DNA from: Candidatus Eiseniibacteriota bacterium
GTDB taxonomy: Bacteria; Eisenbacteria; RBG-16-71-46
Reading direction: 5' to 3'
NCBI GenBank assembly: GCA_016710095.1
Contig: JADJLL010000007.1
Coordinates: forward strand, 1 to 64,000
Length of the DNA: 64,000 bases
This document shows positions 1 to 8,317 of this stretch, in pieces (within the stretch, counting starts at the first letter, position 1; every line of letters begins with the position of its first letter). Under the pieces are notes generated by a model. It was given only the letters and a program-made list of their open reading frames with translations, was not told the origin of the DNA and did no database searches. The position numbers and the translations under genes were made by a program.

Positions 1-2059
1 CTTCGAGCAGCTCGCCCTTGTCGATCCGCGCCAGACCCGACTGCCGGAACGACACGCGCAGCATGTTCGATTCGAGCAGCTCGAGGTACGCCTTGCGGAA
101 GGCGTTCACCTCGTCGGCGCTCAGCTTCGTGACGCGCGGATCGAAGAGCACGCGCGCCGTCACGACGCCGCTCGGTTCGACTTCGAACTGGCTCGAGTAG
201 CGGCAGGGCCCAAGTTCCACTTCGAGCGGCTCGGGCGGCGCATCGGCGACGAAGCCCGGGGGCGGAACGACCTTGTAGCGCCACTCGGTCACCGTCGTCG
301 GTGAGCAGGAGGGGAGTCTTGCGCACGCCCGAGTACGCGGGGTTGTCGAGCGAGTCCTGCTCGAACGAGGTCATCGCATCGGGCAGGCGCGTGAACAGCG
401 CGGTGCGCGGAATGTAGAGCCACGCCTGCTCGAGATCGGTCTCGCCTCGTGCGCCCTCGTCCACGGTGACGGTGAGCTCGAACGGCTTCGAGAAGTCGTG
501 CGGATCGCTGATCGCCACGCGCGTCTTGCCCTCGGCGAGGTACGCGTTGCGCCCGTAGTCCTGGAGCGACTCCTGCAGCTTGTCCGGAGTCATGTCGCCG
601 AACGACGAGCGGTAGTCGGCCTCGGGAGCGCCGCGCAGTTCCGAGCGCTCGACGAAGCGCGCCATGCCGACCTCGGGAAGCGTCACCTCACGCCACTCGC
701 GCACCCAGTTGTCCGAAGGCGACGCGAGGGGAATGCGCACCAGCTCGCGGCTGCCTTCGCGAATGGGAGCGCGAGCCGGTCCTGGTCCATGCCGGGCAAC
801 TGGCCCGCGCGCCGCGTCGCGTCGGTCGCGTCCACCCACAGGTCGGTCTTGCCCGGGACGCGCACGATCGCGTGATCGAACATGCCCCAGCCCGGCAGCT
901 CCGGATGCACGTCCTGCCCCGGGCCGGTCAGCAGCAGCGCCAGCTCCGCGGGCACGCCCAGCTCGCGCAGCACGGCGAGGAGCAGGAACGACTTGTCCTT
1001 GCAGTCGCCGTAACCGCGCTCGAGCGTGACGGAGGGGTAAGCGGGAAGGATCGCCGCCGCGCCGAGCTCGACGCCCGTGTAGCGCACGCGCGGATGGAGC
1101 TGGCGGTTCGCGGCCTCGACGAGCGCCTCGCGCGTCGCGCGTGGGCCCGCGGCCTTGCGCACTTCGGCGGCGAACGCCGTCACCGCGGCGTGCCCCGGGT
1201 CCTGCGCCAGCCGCGGCTCGACGAGCGCGCGGTAGGCGCTCGCGACGCGCTCCCAGCTCGTGCCGGTGGACAGCGTCAGCGTGGGAACGCGCGGCACGTC
1301 GCCGGGCTCGCCGTTGCCTTCCGACGTCGCCACGGGCACCTGGTTCGCCGAGAACAGCACGCTCAGCCGGCCGTTCTCGCGCGTGCGCTCGATCTCGAGC
1401 CCCGAGAACTTCTCGATCCGGTGCTGCAATGCGACGCCCTCGGGCAGGTCCACCGTCAGGCGGAACCTCGCGATCGGCACCGTGCGCCCGACCATCCAGC
1501 GCGTCGTCGAACCCGCGGGCACGGACACCACGGTGTCGCGCAGCACCGAGAGCTCCTCGATCACGCAGCCCGTGCGCACGCCCGGCAGCGGCGCGGAGAG
1601 CTTGCGCATGTCCCGCCACGTGTCGGGGCGGTCGGAGTCCGGAGTGGATTCCGTCAGCTGGGCCGAGTCCAGCGCCTGCAACTTGCCGTTCGTGTCCATG
1701 ACCTGCGCGATCAGTGTCGGCCGCTCCTGGAGCCACGGCTGCCACCAGCGCGAGACCGAGGCCCAGTCGTCGTTGCGATCGCTGGAGTCGATCCGGTAGA
1801 CGAGGCGCATCGTGCGCGTGACGCGGCCCTGCGCGTCGTACTCGAGCCGCGAGTCCTCGAGCAGCACCTGCACGGGAGCGGACGACGTCGCGGGGGTCGC
1901 GGCGGACAGCCGCCGCAGTTCGTCGGGCGGGAGGAGCTTCGGCGCGGCCGTCTCGGCGATTGCGGGCAGCGGAGCGAGAAGCGCGACGGCGAAGCCGAGC
2001 GAAAGCAGCACGCGCGCGCGGGCGGAGCGCGGCGAGGCGCACGGGGACGAGCGGCTCAT
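1..2059 (-). pseudogene. DUF3857/transglutaminase-like exported protein, frameshifted and cut by the window edge
   Basis: Reading from an ATG at 2059, behind a GGAGAAAGG-like ribosome site, a signal peptide (hydrophobic run ending LPAIAETAAP) leads into a DUF3857 beta domain and then a transglutaminase core. The core has a DCKDKS cysteine motif, a downstream DHAIV histidine and a VDATD aspartate, so the Cys-His-Asp triad is present. Translation then leaves frame near 755-765: the expected sequence EGSRELVRIPL resumes in another frame. It shifts again near 290-300, where VTEWRYKVV continues in a third frame to the window start. Such proteins are usually periplasmic, and their substrate is generally unknown. 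The conserved sequence beyond both breaks suggests either recent decay or indel errors; the first site looks like loss of one CG from a CGCGCG run. Confidence 0.8.
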
Positions 2060-2230
2060 CCTGAGCGAGACCTTTCTCCGACCGTCGGGGGCGCCGGTCT
2101 GGTCAGTGAGAGGCGGCCAGGAAGCCGCGGCGATCACTCGCCGCGCGGGGGCGCTTCCCGAAAGTGGCGAGACAGTAGCAACCGGGGTGGCTTTGCTTCC
2201 ACGCCGGATTTCGCCCACCACGGAACGCGC

Positions 2231-3028
2231 TCAGCTTCGGGCCATCTCCTCCGACACACGCGCGGAACACTCGGGGCAGATGCCGTGCGTGAGGTCGGTC
2301 GCCTTGTGGCGCGTCATGTAGTCCTCGATCGCGACCCAGCCCTCGTCGTCCTCGCGAATCTTCCGGCACCAGGCGCACATGGCGAGGATCGAGCGGAGCA
2401 TGCGCGCCTCTTCCTCGGAACGGCGCAGCGCGAGGTGATGCACGCTCAGCAGCCCGGCGATGCTCACCACGAAGAGCGCATGGTCGATCAGCTGGCCGAT
2501 CGCGTAGGAGCGCGCGGACACCTCGACCAACGGGTACTCCGCGTTCCAGTGCTGCCACCTCGCGACGATGACGCCGACGCCGAGCGCCACGGCGAGTACG
2601 GTGCTTCCGCCGACCGATCGCAACGGGGACACGCGCGGGCCGGTGTCGTCGCTCGCGCCGCTCAGCAACAGCGACATCACGGGCAACAGCACGAACCACT
2701 TGAGCTGGGCCCAGTCCATCTTGGTCGTGAGCAGGCACATGCCGAACAGGAACGCGCCCACGAGCAGCGTCGCCGTGCGCCGCAGCACGGGCAGCGACAC
2801 GCCCCGGCGAATGCCGAACACCAGCGCGACGCAGCCGACGGCGAAGGGCGCGAGCAGCTGGATGCCGGCGTTCTTCGAGATCACCGCGTTCGCGGCGATC
2901 GAGACGAGCGCGACGGCGAGCCCGACCGCGGCGCCTCCGGCGAGCATGCGCAGCTGCAGGCCTTCCGCGGGCGTGAGGCCGCGCGAAGGCAGGATGCGGT
3001 CGAACAGGAGGGCCGGGGGACGGTTCAT
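2231..3028 (-). CDS. Membrane protein with C-terminal Cys-rich CAWC...CPEC motif
   Basis: A 265-residue protein whose first ~170 residues form about six hydrophobic segments. The last ~45 residues carry CAWCRKIRED followed by GICPEC, four cysteines spaced like a small zinc-binding module. The same tail (CxWCkkiRdd...w...ThGICPeC) is known at the C terminus of many bacterial sensor and response-regulator proteins, so a signalling role is possible, but no kinase, PAS or receiver domain is present. The ATG at 3028 was chosen; an in-frame TTG lies 15 bases upstream at 3043. Neither has a clear ribosome site. It is followed about 110 bases further on by the DUF3857 gene on the same strand. Confidence 0.6.
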   Translation of the reverse strand: MNRPPALLFDRILPSRGLTPAEGLQLRMLAGGAAVGLAVALVSIAANAVISKNAGIQLLAPFAVGCVALVFGIRRGVSLPVLRRTATLLVGAFLFGMCLLTTKMDWAQLKWFVLLPVMSLLLSGASDDTGPRVSPLRSVGGSTVLAVALGVGVIVARWQHWNAEYPLVEVSARSYAIGQLIDHALFVVSIAGLLSVHHLALRRSEEEARMLRSILAMCAWCRKIREDDEGWVAIEDYMTRHKATDLTHGICPECSARVSEEMARS

Positions 3029-3154
3029 GCGATCGAGTTCCAAGGGTGGGATCCATGGAAGCCGGGGGGCGACCGGAGACTAGTGGCGCGATGGGTCCGA
3101 GTCGATGCCTGTTTTCACGCACGACCGGCGATGGCGGCCCTCAGGGCGGGCCCC

Positions 3155-4522
3155 TCAGACGCGTCCGCGCCCGCCTTCGATCACGGTGAAGCCGCCACGC
3201 TTCGCGCGGCCGGCGAGCAGCAGCGCGTCGATCCCCGCGGCGACGTACACCGCGATCAGCGGCTCGATCGGCAGTCGCAGGCGCAGCGAGCCCCAATAGA
3301 CGATCGAGCCCAGCGTGAACGCGGCGATCACGAGCAGCGGGAGCGAGAGGAACCGCCCGCGTGGTCCGCGCAGCGCGCTCCACGCGCCCCACAGCGCGAG
3401 CGGCAGCGTGAGCACGCTCCACACGAGCAGCGGATCGAAGAGCCCGCGCATGCGTGAGGCGAGCGAGCCGCCGGCGCTCCACGCGCCGGTGCCGCCGCCC
3501 TCGCCGGTCAGGCGCCAGAAGCGCGACAGCTTGGCGGCGGCCATCGGGGCCCACTGCGCGGTGCGCGAGCGCAGGAACGCTTTCGCCATGTCGCCGGAGA
3601 GGCGGTCGATCTCGACTTCCGACTTGCCCGCGAACGCTTCGGCGTACGGCGACAGCCCGTATACGCTCGTCGCGCCGCCGCGCTGCGCGGGGTCGTCCCA
3701 CACGATCGGGTTGTTCGCGTCGAGCAGCGAACGGCCGCCGCCGGTCGTCACGGGCACGAACGCGCCGAGCTTCGCGCCGTTGCGAAGCGTCCACGGGCCC
3801 ACCACGAGCGCCACGCCGAGCAGCAGCAGCGCGAGCTGCTTGGTGCGCTCGCGCCCTCCGGCCGCGAGACCGACGGGCACCCACGCCCAGAGCGCGACGA
3901 GCACGGGCAGCGGCAGCGCGGTCGGACGCGTGAGCGCGGCGACGCCCCACAGGACTCCGGCGCCGAGGGCGCGGCCGGCGCGCGGGGTCTTCACCCACTC
4001 GGTGGTCGCGAACAGCGCGAGCAGCAGGAAGAAGCTGAACGTGGTCTCGGTGAGCAGGTAGCCCGAGAAGAACACCATCAGCGGATTCACCGCGGCGATC
4101 CATCCGGCGAACCGTCCGGCGCCGGGGCCGAACGTGTGGCGGACGAAGTTCGCGAGCAGCACGGGCACGAGCGCGCCGATCGCGCATTGCATCAGGATCG
4201 CGGCGAAGAACTGATGGCCCACGACGCGGGAGAGCGGGCTCGTGAGGAACGGCAGCACCGGCGGCACGAAGGCGGTCGGGTAGGGGCCGCTCGCGCCGTT
4301 CAAGGCGAAGCCGGCGCCGCGCGCCAGGTTCCACGCGACCGCGTCGTACGACGCGGCGTCCGACGACGGCGTCGCGTTCGGGCCCATCGCGAACCATGCG
4401 TACGACGCGCGCAGCGCGAACGCCACGGCGAAGAGCAGCAGCCCCTCGTACGGGAACGCGCCCGTCGCGGGAGCTTTGCGAGCGCGTGACGCGCGTGGCT
4501 CGGATGGCATTCGTTCGATCAT
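3155..4522 (-). CDS. ArnT/PMT-like glycosyltransferase (GT39/GT83 superfamily) membrane protein
   Basis: A 455-residue polytopic membrane protein with about ten hydrophobic segments. Shortly after the first segment it has PSSDAASYDAVAWNL, the acidic loop motif (DxxxYxxxAxxL) typical of lipid-phosphate-sugar-dependent glycosyltransferases of the ArnT/dolichyl-phosphate-mannose mannosyltransferase superfamily. Members move a sugar from a polyprenyl carrier to protein, lipid or glycan on the outer face of the inner membrane. The acceptor cannot be read from sequence. A TTRPTALPLP loop and a basic C terminus fit the family. Length is typical of the shorter members. ATG at 4522; a second ATG at 4510 is possible. 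A TAGAGT box lies nine bases before the ATG, so the transcript may be leaderless. Confidence 0.72.
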   Translation of the reverse strand: MIERMPSEPRASRARKAPATGAFPYEGLLLFAVAFALRASYAWFAMGPNATPSSDAASYDAVAWNLARGAGFALNGASGPYPTAFVPPVLPFLTSPLSRVVGHQFFAAILMQCAIGALVPVLLANFVRHTFGPGAGRFAGWIAAVNPLMVFFSGYLLTETTFSFFLLLALFATTEWVKTPRAGRALGAGVLWGVAALTRPTALPLPVLVALWAWVPVGLAAGGRERTKQLALLLLGVALVVGPWTLRNGAKLGAFVPVTTGGGRSLLDANNPIVWDDPAQRGGATSVYGLSPYAEAFAGKSEVEIDRLSGDMAKAFLRSRTAQWAPMAAAKLSRFWRLTGEGGGTGAWSAGGSLASRMRGLFDPLLVWSVLTLPLALWGAWSALRGPRGRFLSLPLLVIAAFTLGSIVYWGSLRLRLPIEPLIAVYVAAGIDALLLAGRAKRGGFTVIEGGRGRV

Positions 4523-4911
4523 CGGTCGCGCACTCTAGCAGAGCACATGCCGCGCTTCGCCAGCGCGCAGGGCCACTTCGCGCGCGCGCGAGCGCGCCGC
4601 AAACGCATGGCGCGCAGGCCGTCGCGCCCGCGGCCCGTCACTCGGGCCGTGCGTGTCGCGCGCATCGCGCAACTCCGCGAACGCCCTTCGCGTGCGCTCT
4701 GCACGGGGCGGCCTCGCCCGGCGTCGTGCAAACACGATCCGTGCCCTCGCGGAAATGGGCCGTTTTCCCGCGAAAGTTGCCGCTTTGCCGCACGCCGCAC
4801 GGCGGCCCGGAGATTTGGCCCGCGCGATGCACAACGTAACCATCGAAGCTCACGAGATGGCCTTCGGCAGCTCAGCAACCCGCAACGACACCAAGGACGA
4901 GGAGCCTTTCG
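4523..4911. other. 389-bp divergent intergenic region
   Basis: Lies between the glycosyltransferase gene (minus) and the two-repeat protein (plus). It is dominated by alternating CG sequence (for example 4576-4600) and has no open frame with convincing codon use. A weak plus-strand promoter can be proposed at TTGGCC (4815-4820) with TAACCA (4837-4842), spacing 16. A minus-strand TAGAGT box lies close to the 4522 start. No long hairpin or repeat was seen. Confidence 0.4.
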
Positions 4912-5478
4912 ATGGACCACTACATCCCCAAACGCCGCGTGCCGGTCACGCTCTGGTCGAATGACTTCCGCGGCGTGGAAGGACATGTGTTCCTCGATCT
5001 CGATCCCGCGGGCAGCCAGCACCAGACCGTTCTCGCGAAGCTGAACGAATCGTCGCGGTTTTTGCCGGCGGCGGTTGGGCCACAGGGGCAGATCATCCTC
5101 TACCGGAAATCCCGGCTGCTCCGTGTCACCGCCGGTGCGCAAGTACTCCAGAGCGACGTTTTCAACCGCGGTTTCCTGCCGTGGAGGGAAGAGGAGGCGG
5201 AAGTATGGCTGGCAGACGGCACTTCAGTCTCGGGACGCGTGTGGATGCCTCTCGAACGGCCGACTCAACGCATCAGCGACTTCATGAACCAACGGGGTTG
5301 GGAGTTCTTTGTTCTCCTCTCCGGCCGGGACGTGCAGCTGGTGAATTCGGAGGCGGTCGTCCGCATGGCGCTTTCGGAGAGCGCAGGGGCACCCCTGGAC
5401 TCGCGAGGTTCCCGGATCGCGGCGCCGCAGTGGCCTGATCACCTGCAGTTCGCAGTCGGCCTGGAGGGAATGGCATGA
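4912..5478 (+). CDS. Hypothetical protein made of two related ~70-residue repeats
   Basis: A 188-residue soluble protein with no signal peptide. The two halves resemble each other. The first reads V-EGHVFLDL...LAKLNESSRFLP...ILYRKSRLLRV and the second reads V-SGRVWMPL...ISDFMNQRGWEFF...LVNSEAVVRM. Each has a short beta unit, a (S/T)DF-N or KLNE helix start, then a strand with a basic residue. This layout is seen in small uncharacterised beta-rich proteins found in signalling or secretion contexts, but I cannot assign a function. The start has a good site (GAGGAGCC) 8-14 bases before the ATG. The stop codon overlaps the ATG of a 13-codon micro-ORF at 5475 (ATGA), which suggests translational coupling. 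Confidence 0.62.
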   Translation: MDHYIPKRRVPVTLWSNDFRGVEGHVFLDLDPAGSQHQTVLAKLNESSRFLPAAVGPQGQIILYRKSRLLRVTAGAQVLQSDVFNRGFLPWREEEAEVWLADGTSVSGRVWMPLERPTQRISDFMNQRGWEFFVLLSGRDVQLVNSEAVVRMALSESAGAPLDSRGSRIAAPQWPDHLQFAVGLEGMA

Positions 5479-5516
5479 GTCAGCGAATCGCGCACGAGCG
5501 CGCACACGTGACCTGA
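5475..5516 (+). CDS. Micro-ORF 1, 13 residues
   Basis: Encodes MSQRIAHERAHVT and stops at TGA. The ATG overlaps the stop codon of the gene before it (ATGA), and a strong ribosome site GGAGGG (5463-5468) lies six bases upstream. It has a related partner 69 bases downstream with the same length and the same VT ending. Translation is plausible from the signals alone; the role is unknown. It could be a leader peptide, a microprotein, or simply a stop-start remnant. Confidence 0.35.
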   Translation: MSQRIAHERAHVT

Positions 5517-5543
5517 CTTTCGCTTCGACCCCGAGGAATCCCG

Positions 5544-5585
5544 ATGACTGAGCTCGACGCGCGCAAGAGCGCGCAGGTGACATGA
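5544..5585 (+). CDS. Micro-ORF 2, 13 residues
   Basis: Encodes MTELDARKSAQVT and stops at TGA. A GAGGA ribosome site (5533-5537) lies about six bases before the ATG. Aligned with micro-ORF 1 it shares M, A at position 6, A at position 10 and the final VT, with conservative changes elsewhere (S/T, Q/E, H/R, E/K, H/Q). About 30 of 42 bases match. This looks like a tandem duplication, but chance similarity in G+C-rich DNA cannot be excluded. Confidence 0.33.
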   Translation: MTELDARKSAQVT

Positions 5586-5597
5586 CCCAGTAGCATC

Positions 5598-5614
5598 GCC
5601 CGGTTCGACCGGGC
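5598..5614 (+). other. Small perfect hairpin
   Basis: GCCCGGT (5598-5604), loop TCG, then ACCGGGC (5608-5614). It lies just after the micro-ORFs and before the larger hairpin at 5646. There is no T-run, so the role is uncertain. Confidence 0.4.
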
Positions 5615-5645
5615 TACAGCGGGTCCTCTGCGACTCGCGAAAGTG

Positions 5646-5690
5646 GAACCGGCGGCCACGCTCCGGACAAGTTCCGGCGGCCGCCGGTTC
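5646..5690 (+). terminator. Strong hairpin, probable terminator after the 4912 gene and its micro-ORFs
   Basis: GAACCGGCGGCC (5646-5657) pairs perfectly with GGCCGCCGGTTC (5679-5690). The 21-base loop holds a second CCGGA/TCCGG stem. The sequence that follows, TGTTACAG, has only a weak T tract. Its position between two transcription units supports a terminator. Confidence 0.5.
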
Positions 5691-5791
5691 TGTTACAGAG
5701 AAGACAGCGCCCTCCGGGCGCGTGGTGTGGCGACACGGCTCGGCGCACGCGGCGCCGGGTGGGAACGGCACTCGCCGGCGTTCGCCGCGCG

Positions 5792-5821
5792 TTGCCCGCG
5801 GCGACGCTCGCGGACTAACCT
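5792..5821 (+). promoter_or_regulatory. Probable sigma-70 type promoter of a leaderless transcript
   Basis: TTGCCC (5792-5797), 18 bases, TAACCT (5816-5821). Only six bases separate the -10 box from the ATG at 5828, and there is no ribosome site, so the message would start at or next to the start codon. Confidence 0.5.
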
Positions 5822-5827
5822 GCGCCC

Positions 5828-6658
5828 ATGGCCACTCTGCGTATCGCCTTCGTGCAAGGGCGCCCGGAGTTCGGGCGCACGGAAGACAACCTCGAGCGCG
5901 GTCTCGCGCTCGCCGCCACCGTGGACGCGCAGCTCGTGATCCTGCCCGAGCTCTGGTCCACGGGGTACGTGTTCAGCTCGGCCCGCGAGCTGGCCGAGCT
6001 CGCCGAGGACCCGCGCACCGGCGCCACCGCGCAGGCGCTCGCCTGGGCCGCGAAGCGCGAGAAGCGCTGGTACATCGCCGGCTTCGCCGAAGCCGCGCGC
6101 GGCGGACGCGTCTACAACAGCTGCATGCTCGTGAGCCCGACCGGGCTCAAGGCGGTCTACCGCAAGCTGCACCTGTTCGAGCGCGAGCACGAATGGTTCG
6201 AGCCGGGCGACATCCCGCTCGCCGTGCACAAGGTCGGGCCCGCGAAGGTCGGCATGCTCATCTGCTTCGACTGGCGGTTCCCCGAGGCGACGCGCGCGCT
6301 CGCGCTCATGGGCGCGGACGTGATCGCGCATCCGTCGAACCTCGTCTACCCGAACGCGCAGGAAGCGATGCGCGTGCGCGGACTCGAGAACCGCGTGTAC
6401 GTCGTGACCGCGAACCGCACGGGCATCGAGAAGCGCCCGGGCGGCACGGTGCCGTTCACCGGCCGCAGCCAGGTCGTTTCGCCCTCGGGCGAGGTGATCC
6501 TGCGCGCGAAGAAGTCCGAGGAAGTCGCGCTCGCCGCCGACTGCGACTTGTCGCTCGCGCGGAACAAGGCGCTCACGAAGCTCTCGCATCTCTGGAACCA
6601 GCGCCGGCCGGAGTTCTACGGCGCCATCACCGCACGTCCGCGCGCCCGCCGCGCCTGA
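5828..6658 (+). CDS. Carbon-nitrogen hydrolase (nitrilase superfamily)
   Basis: A 276-residue cytoplasmic enzyme with the full nitrilase triad: Glu41 in ILPELWSTG, Lys113 in YRKLHLF, and Cys146 in LICFDWRFPE. These enzymes hydrolyse amides, omega-amides or nitriles through a cysteine thioester. The length fits the omega-amidase/NIT2-like and generic amidohydrolase branches; the substrate is not readable. The -10 box TAACCT lies six bases from the ATG, so the message is probably leaderless. It is followed 21 bases later by a peptidase gene with a strong ribosome site. Confidence 0.88.
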   Translation: MATLRIAFVQGRPEFGRTEDNLERGLALAATVDAQLVILPELWSTGYVFSSARELAELAEDPRTGATAQALAWAAKREKRWYIAGFAEAARGGRVYNSCMLVSPTGLKAVYRKLHLFEREHEWFEPGDIPLAVHKVGPAKVGMLICFDWRFPEATRALALMGADVIAHPSNLVYPNAQEAMRVRGLENRVYVVTANRTGIEKRPGGTVPFTGRSQVVSPSGEVILRAKKSEEVALAADCDLSLARNKALTKLSHLWNQRRPEFYGAITARPRARRA

Positions 6659-6679
6659 CCCTTTCCGCAGGAGGCCGTC

Positions 6680-8317
6680 GTGAGCACCACGAGCACCCGC
6701 GAGTCCGAACTCGCCGCGTTCATCGACAAGCTGGTCGCCGAGCTCGCGCCGATCGAGCTCGAGCACAATCGCAACTACTGGAAGCTCGCGACGACGGGCG
6801 AGGAGCAGTACCTCGCGATCTGCACCAAGCTCGATTCGCAGATGCGCCTGATGTTCGCGCGCAAGGAACCGTACGAGTTCCTGCGGGGCGTCGCGGCCGC
6901 GGGGCCGCTCACCGACGACCTGCTGCAGCGCCAGCTCGAGCTGCTGGTCAACGCGTACCGCGCGAAGCAGCTGCCGCCGGAGATCATCGAGAAGCAGGTG
7001 GCGATCGAGAAGAAGCTCGAGGCCACGTTCACGAACTACCGCGCGCAGCTCGACGGCCGCGCCGTGAGCGACAACCAGATCATCGAAGTGCTCGTCGGCT
7101 CCGACGACTCCGCGCTGCGCCGCCGCGCGTGGGAGGCGAGCAAGCAGGTCGGGACGATGGTCGAGGGCGACCTGTTCGAGCTGGTGAAGCTGCGCAACGA
7201 AGGCGCGCGCGCGCTGGGCTTCCCGAACTTCTATTCGATGAGCATGCAGCTCGACGAGCTCGACGAGGCCGAGCTGTTCGCGCTGCTCGACGAACTCGAG
7301 AAGGGCACGCAGCCGCTGTGGGACGCGTACAAGGGCGACCTCGACGCGCGGCTGTCGAAGCGCTTCGGCCTTCCGGTCGCCGAGCTCGCGCCGTGGCACT
7401 ACGCCGATCCGTTCTTCCAGCAGGCGCCGGCGTCCGAAGTGAACGTCGATCCCTTCTACGAAGGGCAGAACCTCGAGACGCTCACCGAGCGGTACTTCTC
7501 CGCGATCGGTTTCGAGACCGACGACCTGATGAAGCTGGCCGACCTGTACGAGCGCCCGGGCAAGAACCAGCACGCGTTCTGCATGTCGGTCGATCGCGAG
7601 GGCGAGATCCGCGTGCTGTGCAACAACAAGTCGAACGAGAAATGGATGGGCACCATGCTGCACGAGTACGGCCACGCGGTGTACGACAAGTACGTGGACC
7701 GCTCGCTGCCCTGGCTGCTGCGTTCGAGCGCGCACATCCTCGCGACCGAGGCGAGCGCGATGATCTTCGGACGGCTCTCCAAGAACCCCGTGTGGATGAA
7801 GCGCTATCCCGGCGCCGACGCGGCCGCGCTCGCGGCGCAGGCGGGGCCGATCTCGCGCGCGGTGCGCGAGCAGCTGCTCGTGCAGACGCGCTGGGAACTG
7901 GTGATGATCCACTTCGAGCGCGCGCTCTACCACGATCCCGCGCAGGACCTGCGCGCGCTGTGGACGAAGCTCGTCGCGCGCTTCCAGGGCGTCACGATGC
8001 CCGCGGGGCGCAACGCGCCGGACTGGGCGGCGAAGATCCACTTCTCGATCGCGCCCGTGTACTACCAGAACTACCTGCTCGGCGAGATGCTCGCCTCGCA
8101 GCTGCAGGACCACGTGCTCGAGAAGGTCCTGGGCGGCGGCGCGGGCAAGTGGGACGGCTTCTGCGGCGATCCGCGAGTGGGCGAGTGGTTCAAGCACGCG
8201 TATTACGCCCCCGGCCGCCGGTTCAACTGGCGCGTGCTCGTCACGCGCGCCCCGGGGCGTCCGCTCGAGTCGCGGCCGTTCGTGGACGAACTCGCGGGCA
8301 AGGCGGACGTGCATTGA
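6680..8317 (+). CDS. M3/M2-like zinc metallopeptidase
   Basis: A 545-residue protein, mostly helical, starting at GTG 6680 behind a perfect AGGAGG. The zinc site is His328-Glu329-x-x-His332 (MLHEYGHAVY) with a probable third ligand Glu357 in ATEASAMIF, the spacing found in gluzincins of the M3 and M2 families. It has no signal peptide, so an intracellular oligopeptidase role is likely. Its stop codon overlaps the TTG start of the next gene (TTGA), which suggests coupled translation with the CoA-transferase. Confidence 0.85.
   Translation: MSTTSTRESELAAFIDKLVAELAPIELEHNRNYWKLATTGEEQYLAICTKLDSQMRLMFARKEPYEFLRGVAAAGPLTDDLLQRQLELLVNAYRAKQLPPEIIEKQVAIEKKLEATFTNYRAQLDGRAVSDNQIIEVLVGSDDSALRRRAWEASKQVGTMVEGDLFELVKLRNEGARALGFPNFYSMSMQLDELDEAELFALLDELEKGTQPLWDAYKGDLDARLSKRFGLPVAELAPWHYADPFFQQAPASEVNVDPFYEGQNLETLTERYFSAIGFETDDLMKLADLYERPGKNQHAFCMSVDREGEIRVLCNNKSNEKWMGTMLHEYGHAVYDKYVDRSLPWLLRSSAHILATEASAMIFGRLSKNPVWMKRYPGADAAALAAQAGPISRAVREQLLVQTRWELVMIHFERALYHDPAQDLRALWTKLVARFQGVTMPAGRNAPDWAAKIHFSIAPVYYQNYLLGEMLASQLQDHVLEKVLGGGAGKWDGFCGDPRVGEWFKHAYYAPGRRFNWRVLVTRAPGRPLESRPFVDELAGKADVH

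Noticed and set aside
872..3457. Long plus-strand open frame of ~860 codons
   Set aside because: It is rich in Arg, Ala and His and runs opposite the DUF3857, membrane and glycosyltransferase genes, which have recognisable domains. It is a shadow of high G+C coding sequence.
5693..8314. Long minus-strand frame opposite the nitrilase and peptidase genes
   Set aside because: The plus strand has clear catalytic motifs and ribosome sites; the minus frame is low-complexity and has none.
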